Origin: Trachythela sp. YZ-2020
Taxonomy: Eukaryota > Cnidaria > Anthozoa > Malacalcyonacea > Clavulariidae
NCBI GenBank assembly: GCA_016169945.1
Contig: JADLSH010000184.1
Location: 372,001-436,000 of the forward strand
DNA: 64,000 nucleotides
Direction: 5' to 3'
A program made the position numbers and the translations under genes. This document shows, one piece after another, positions 60,001-64,000 of this stretch (the first letter of the stretch is position 1; every line of letters starts with the position of its first letter). The notes under the pieces are model-generated. The model did not search any database and was not told where the DNA came from. It saw only the letters and a program-made list of their open reading frames with translations.

Positions 60001-62874
60001 AGTATCCGTTTACCAGGTCTGTAAAGGTTTTTACTCCTTGGCACGTGACACGGAGATTTGGCGTTTAGCATGTTCAAGGTAAGCAGGATGAAAGTAGAAT
60101 AGAATAATCTATTTAATGTTGATCACAAGGGTGTAGTTTCCCAATTCACCCGATGCTTATGATACAAGTGTTGAAGGGTTAGTTCCTGGTGAGAGAAGAA
60201 GGACGAGAGGACCCAGAGAAAACACGAGAGAGAAGCAACCACAACACCAAGTTTTTAAGTACAAGGCAGGCACCCACCTTAAAAAGAATGTGCTATCCGT
60301 GTTTCCCATGTAGGACTAAGTATATTGTGCATTTTCACGTGGTATCGTAGGGTATGGGGTGTGAATCTTGGATCAACAGCATCATGGAATGGATCTTGGA
60401 GGGAAATGTATCTGAAACGAGCTCACTTGTTATATAATGGTTAGAACGATATACTACACACACGTATTTATACTGGGTAGCTCTACCAGTTCTAAACTGT
60501 TATCCCTACGGCTACAGGTCCAATAAAGGTCATCCTGTATTCGGCGGATGAGTAGAGTAAAACTACTGAAAAAAATACAAGAAACTCGACGTTTCAGAGT
60601 TCTCTTAATTAGCTTTTTTAACCAAACACAACGCGACGTCAAAGAGGACGTGAAAATGGCGTAAAAATGGCGTGGGCACATCCATAGATGGGCATATCAC
60701 ACCATTTTTACGTCCTCTTTGACGTCGCGTTGTGTTTGCTAAAGCTGTCTATTACTACAGGAGAAAACTGGAGTAGCCGAAGGAAACTCGCGTCGCGTTG
60801 TTTGGTAGTTTTTAAACTGTAAACATTCACTTTTCTCATGCAAACAAGGGAAATTTCTAACCAGAAAACTGGATATTGCAGAAATCGAACCCCGTTCACA
60901 GAGATGAAAGAAGCATTAAAATTTGTTAGAATTCGACGCAGAAAAGGCGCCATTAATTTTATATCTTCATATTTTTACAGGTGTGTACTTCAGCAAAGTC
61001 AGTTACACCCGACCAAGTGAACCGACGTTTGAGCAACATTATACTCCGTATCAACTCGTCATTTACTATCGATACCTCAGATTTTTTACCGATGGTGAGT
61101 GCTGAATGAATGGATAGCTCTATCAGTTCTAAACTGGTGATCCTGGATGTCCAATAAGAGCCGTCGTTTGTTGATCCAATGTAACTACAGGAGAAAACCT
61201 AAACTAACTTTATTTATACTTGATGGCTCTATCAGTTCTAAACTGTTGTTAGTAAGGGTCATCCTTAATATGTCCACTGTGACTACACAAGGAAACCTGA
61301 GAATGCCTCAATATCGAGAGAGGAATCATTGTCTGCAAATGAGGCAAAATTATAATCGGACAACTGCATATTATACAGAATCTAACTCGCAGAGTCAAAA
61401 GACACATTTATCAACAACTGTAATGAATTTTCATATTTAGGATCAGTGTTGTTTCTTACGAGCCCAGAAGAACCACATCTTTCTATTCCACGACTCTCGC
61501 TGAAGAGTGAGAACACTAACAATGTATGGAATGGCAACTACAGATTGATTGGAAATAAAGTAAGGGAAGACGGAATTCGAAAAAATATTAGACAAGCCTG
61601 TTCTCCGTAGAAGTACCCGGACAAAACCTGTGGTGTTCGGTAGAGTCAAACTGGAAGCACTCTTCTCACATGTGACTGAGGTAAAATTATAATCAGACAA
61701 CTGCATATTGTGGGAATTGAACCCAAGTCGTAGAGGTGAATGGCACATACATTACGACTGTGCCACCATTTGTCTAGGTGCTCTTGGTGATCCAGCGAGT
61801 AGAGAACTATGGTTATCCATCACGGAGACGAGGCAGAAGACCAGCACAGCCAAACAGTGAACGAGTATTTCACATGGTAAATATGGCTACTACTGCCTGT
61901 TTATACCCAATTCACAACTTTGAATAACTCGCATGCCTAGTAATTACAATTGCAAAAAAAGCATGTTACGAAAGCATATCATCGCCGAGGTAATAGGTGC
62001 TTTGCTAGACATCACAAATACGTCAAAAAATGAGTGATTGGATGGCGTGGAGAACAGTGGGAATTTCAAAACAATGGAACATTCCGATCACTGAATTGTG
62101 ACTGAATTGTACTAATTGATACGTCATGCAAAGGGACATTAACATTTATTTGTTTGGGTTTCCAGGAGCTGCAATTACAGAATACAAAGAAAAGACGTAA
62201 TAATAAATTAACCTGGGTCAAGTATACATGCCAAACATTCTCCAGGTAATGACCCTATATATCCATCAAAATTCTTTACTGATATCCTCAAATATCCATC
62301 ATGATCCTTACATGTCAAGCATTCTCCAGGTAATGACCCTATATATCCATCAAAATTCTTTACTGATATCCTCAAATATCCATCATGATCCTTACATGTC
62401 AAACATTCTCCAGGTAATGACCCTATATATCCATCAAAATTCTTTACTGATATCCTCAAATATTCCTCATGATCCTTACATGCCAAACATTCTCCAGGTA
62501 ATACCCTATATATCCATCAAAATTCTTCACTGATATCCTCAAATATCCATCATGATCCTTACATGTCAAACATTCTCCAGGTAATGACCCTATATATCCA
62601 TCAAAATTATTTACTGCTATCCTCAAATATCCATCATGATCCTTACATATACCCTGTTATATCCATCAATAACCTCAGAGATACTTGAAAATCCCGCATT
62701 CACACCTCAGTAACATTGATATCCCTATTATATTCTCTCTTGTGTAGGGGCGCCGGAACGACAACAGTTTCTCAGTTTGATCTCAACAACGAACAGTTTT
62801 GTGCCTTTCATTTCTCCCGTGTGAAGAGTTACGAGTCGTCTTTGTCTGCTCCTTTAGGACTGGAACGGCCTTGA
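57057..62874 (+). CDS. FBXO9: F-box only protein 9 (FBXO9), complete or nearly so
   Basis: FBXO9 is the substrate receptor of an SCF ubiquitin ligase, linked in mammals to turnover of TEL2/TTI1 in mTOR signalling. Exons: 57760-57942, 58616-58673, 58778-58864, 59124-59205, 59328-59409, 59761-59862, 60017-60078, 60351-60439, 60981-61094, 61441-61559, 61778-61876, 62166-62245, 62748-62874. All join in phase for 427 residues plus stop. Motifs in order: [16 protein letters not shown], a TPR-like pair ([13 protein letters not shown] and [13 protein letters not shown]), the F-box ([48 protein letters not shown]), [54 protein letters not shown] and [10 protein letters not shown]. The start is the weakest point: ATG at 57057 with ATGGAG|GTAGAA gives Met-Glu in phase 0 with exon 57760, and length then matches the family. 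Confidence 0.92.
58905..59037. repeat. Minisatellite, 21-bp unit
   Basis: About six copies of GATTCAATCTTAGGATCCAA with small changes, in the FBXO9 intron after 58864. Confidence 0.8.
60610..60744. mobile_element. Foldback element with arms of about 45 bp
   Basis: Arms share AAACACAACGCGACGTCAAA and GAGGACGT with their reverse complements; about 35 bp lie between. It is in an FBXO9 intron. Confidence 0.7.
61095..61775 (-). mobile_element. SINE pieces around FBXO9 exon 61441-61559
   Basis: Tails at 61095-61260 (two copies) and body plus head at about 61600-61775, with CTCACATGTGACTGAGG and the B-box region GGGAATTGAACCC in reverse. The head ends at the acceptor of the next FBXO9 exon. Confidence 0.55.
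62226..62650 (+). repeat. 84-bp tandem array that copies an FBXO9 splice donor
   Basis: The unit starts with the last bases of exon 62166-62245 and the intron start. Donor GT positions are 62246 (real), 62330, 62414, 62498 and 62581; spacing is 84, 84, 84 and 83. The fifth unit is cut near 62650. Both strands stay open across three units, but only because 84 is a multiple of three. Confidence 0.9.
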
Positions 62875-63229
62875 AGTGTTCACGTGAACAATTGAACTTG
62901 TCACGTGTTATGTAAACACATATCACGTGTCTAACATGTAAATAGAATAACATGTCACGTGGACAATCTGCATTATCACGTGAACAATTTTCGTTTTCAC
63001 GTGAACAATTACGTCATCACATGATTGTTACTATTTTCACGTAATCTCGAGCATATATATCACCACCGTAATTTACAATTTCTGGAAATATAGCATGTTG
63101 TGCACAAATTGTAATACACATTTACTTTATATTCACCATTAACCATTTGAGTTCTTTTGCATACGTATATGTATTTTGTGTTATTTTCAATGATATGTCA
63201 GTTCATTTTGTAGTGTACCTGTATATCGC

Positions 63230-63235
63230 AATAAA
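63230..63235 (+). terminator. Polyadenylation signal of FBXO9
   Basis: AATAAATGTTCTTT, about 355 bp after the FBXO9 stop. Confidence 0.55.
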
Positions 63236-63399
63236 TGTTCTTTAAATGATTCTATGTACAGTTTATGTGTGTGCTCATTAGAGTATTAATTAAAACGAAA
63301 AAAGTTACATCAGAAAATTTTGTAAAATTGCAAATGTATATATGTTATTAATTGAGAATGTTACGATGGTCGACGGATCTAAGAAACATTACTCTGAGA

Positions 63400-63770
63400 A
63401 CATCTCATAGACAAGGAGGTTAGAAGAAGAGCTGGAGTAGAAAGCATATTCAAGAAAGTAGAAGCAAGAGTGAAATGGTTTGGACATTTGATTAGAACAG
63501 ATGATAGATAATTAGCTAAGACAGCATGAAAGAAACAAAGGACAAAATGGAATGATGAAATTAAGACGATTATGGAAGAGATAGGATATATGGAGGATGA
63601 AAATAGAGATTGAGTTACATAAAGACGACACACAAGACCTAACCTTTAAATAATAGGAAATGATCCAGAGGAAGACAAAGGATAAGATCGAGTGATGGAA
63701 TTAAGAATATTATGGAAGAGATTGGACTAACAAAGGATAAATTGGAGGAAAGGGGTTTGCTATAATCGTA
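63400..63770 (+). mobile_element. Worn 3' end of a non-LTR retrotransposon
   Basis: Reads RRRAGVESIFKKVEARVKWF, GHLIRTDDR and WNDEIKTIMEEIG, typical of the last part of LINE-type proteins; a second overlapping copy (IKNIMEEIGLTKDKLEE) follows. Several stops interrupt it. Confidence 0.55.
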
Positions 63771-64000
63771 TATAGGCAAAAACTACAAACAAATATTTAA
63801 AATAATTTAGATTGCTTGATATATATGAAACATTATTTGAAAGATCAAGGTAATAAATAACGGGAATTTCACAATTTATATCTTCTTAAACACAATGTCC
63901 TTTTCCGTTACCACGCGAATTCACATCTAACACACGTTCACACTCCTTCGCACACGAAGTCACACAATCACGCTTTACGCGAGCACGCTTTACCACGTAA

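Noticed and set aside
62208..62486. Minus-strand ORF with 28-residue repeats ([14 protein letters not shown])
   Set aside because: The 84-bp repeat unit is a multiple of three and keeps both strands open. It derives from an FBXO9 exon end and intron, and no splice or start context supports a gene.

Overview
The window is nuclear DNA of an animal. It carries intron-rich genes with GT-AG introns, animal-specific families (folliculin-interacting protein, FBXO9, a secreted F5/8 type C protein, FAM111-type serine proteases), tRNA-derived SINEs, non-LTR retrotransposon pieces and many small inverted-repeat transposons. The repeat style and gene set suggest an early-branching animal, most likely a cnidarian. 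That placement is an inference; I cannot assign a species.

Layout. 0-6 kb: the 5' part (ten exons) of an FNIP gene on the minus strand, starting at a compact promoter near 6.0 kb that may be bidirectional. 7.8-9.4 kb: a three-exon secreted discoidin-like gene on the minus strand with a TATA box. 11.8-15.2 kb: a three-exon secreted gene on the plus strand with two Cys-containing lectin-like repeats and a Gly/Asn tail; its introns hold tandem repeats. 15.6-22 kb: two FAM111-like proteases on the minus strand. 23-35 kb: a tandem array of roughly 560-bp units on the minus strand. Each unit carries a tiny exon (21-51 nt, always a multiple of three, always open, with the same splice signals). 35-42 kb: transposon-rich DNA. 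44.2-46.0 kb: a third FAM111-like protease. 49.4-58.3 kb: a shorter second copy of the 32-49 kb block that kept three mini-exons and the protease-type promoter but has no protease ORF. 57-63 kb: a complete FBXO9 gene on the plus strand.

The most unusual content is the mini-exon array lying directly 5' of, and on the same strand as, the second FAM111-like protease. The exons differ more than the introns around them, and the 3'-most mini-exons could splice in phase to an acceptor at the start of the protease exon. The promoters of two of the proteases share a module (inverted CCAAT box, perfect CArG box, perfect NF-kappaB-type site). Together this looks like a locus with inducible FAM111-type proteases and a diversifying linker region. 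FAM111 proteins in mammals act in DNA replication and virus restriction, so an immune role is possible but not shown here.

Exon coordinates were read by hand from splice consensus, phase and remembered family sequence. No search or RNA evidence was available.
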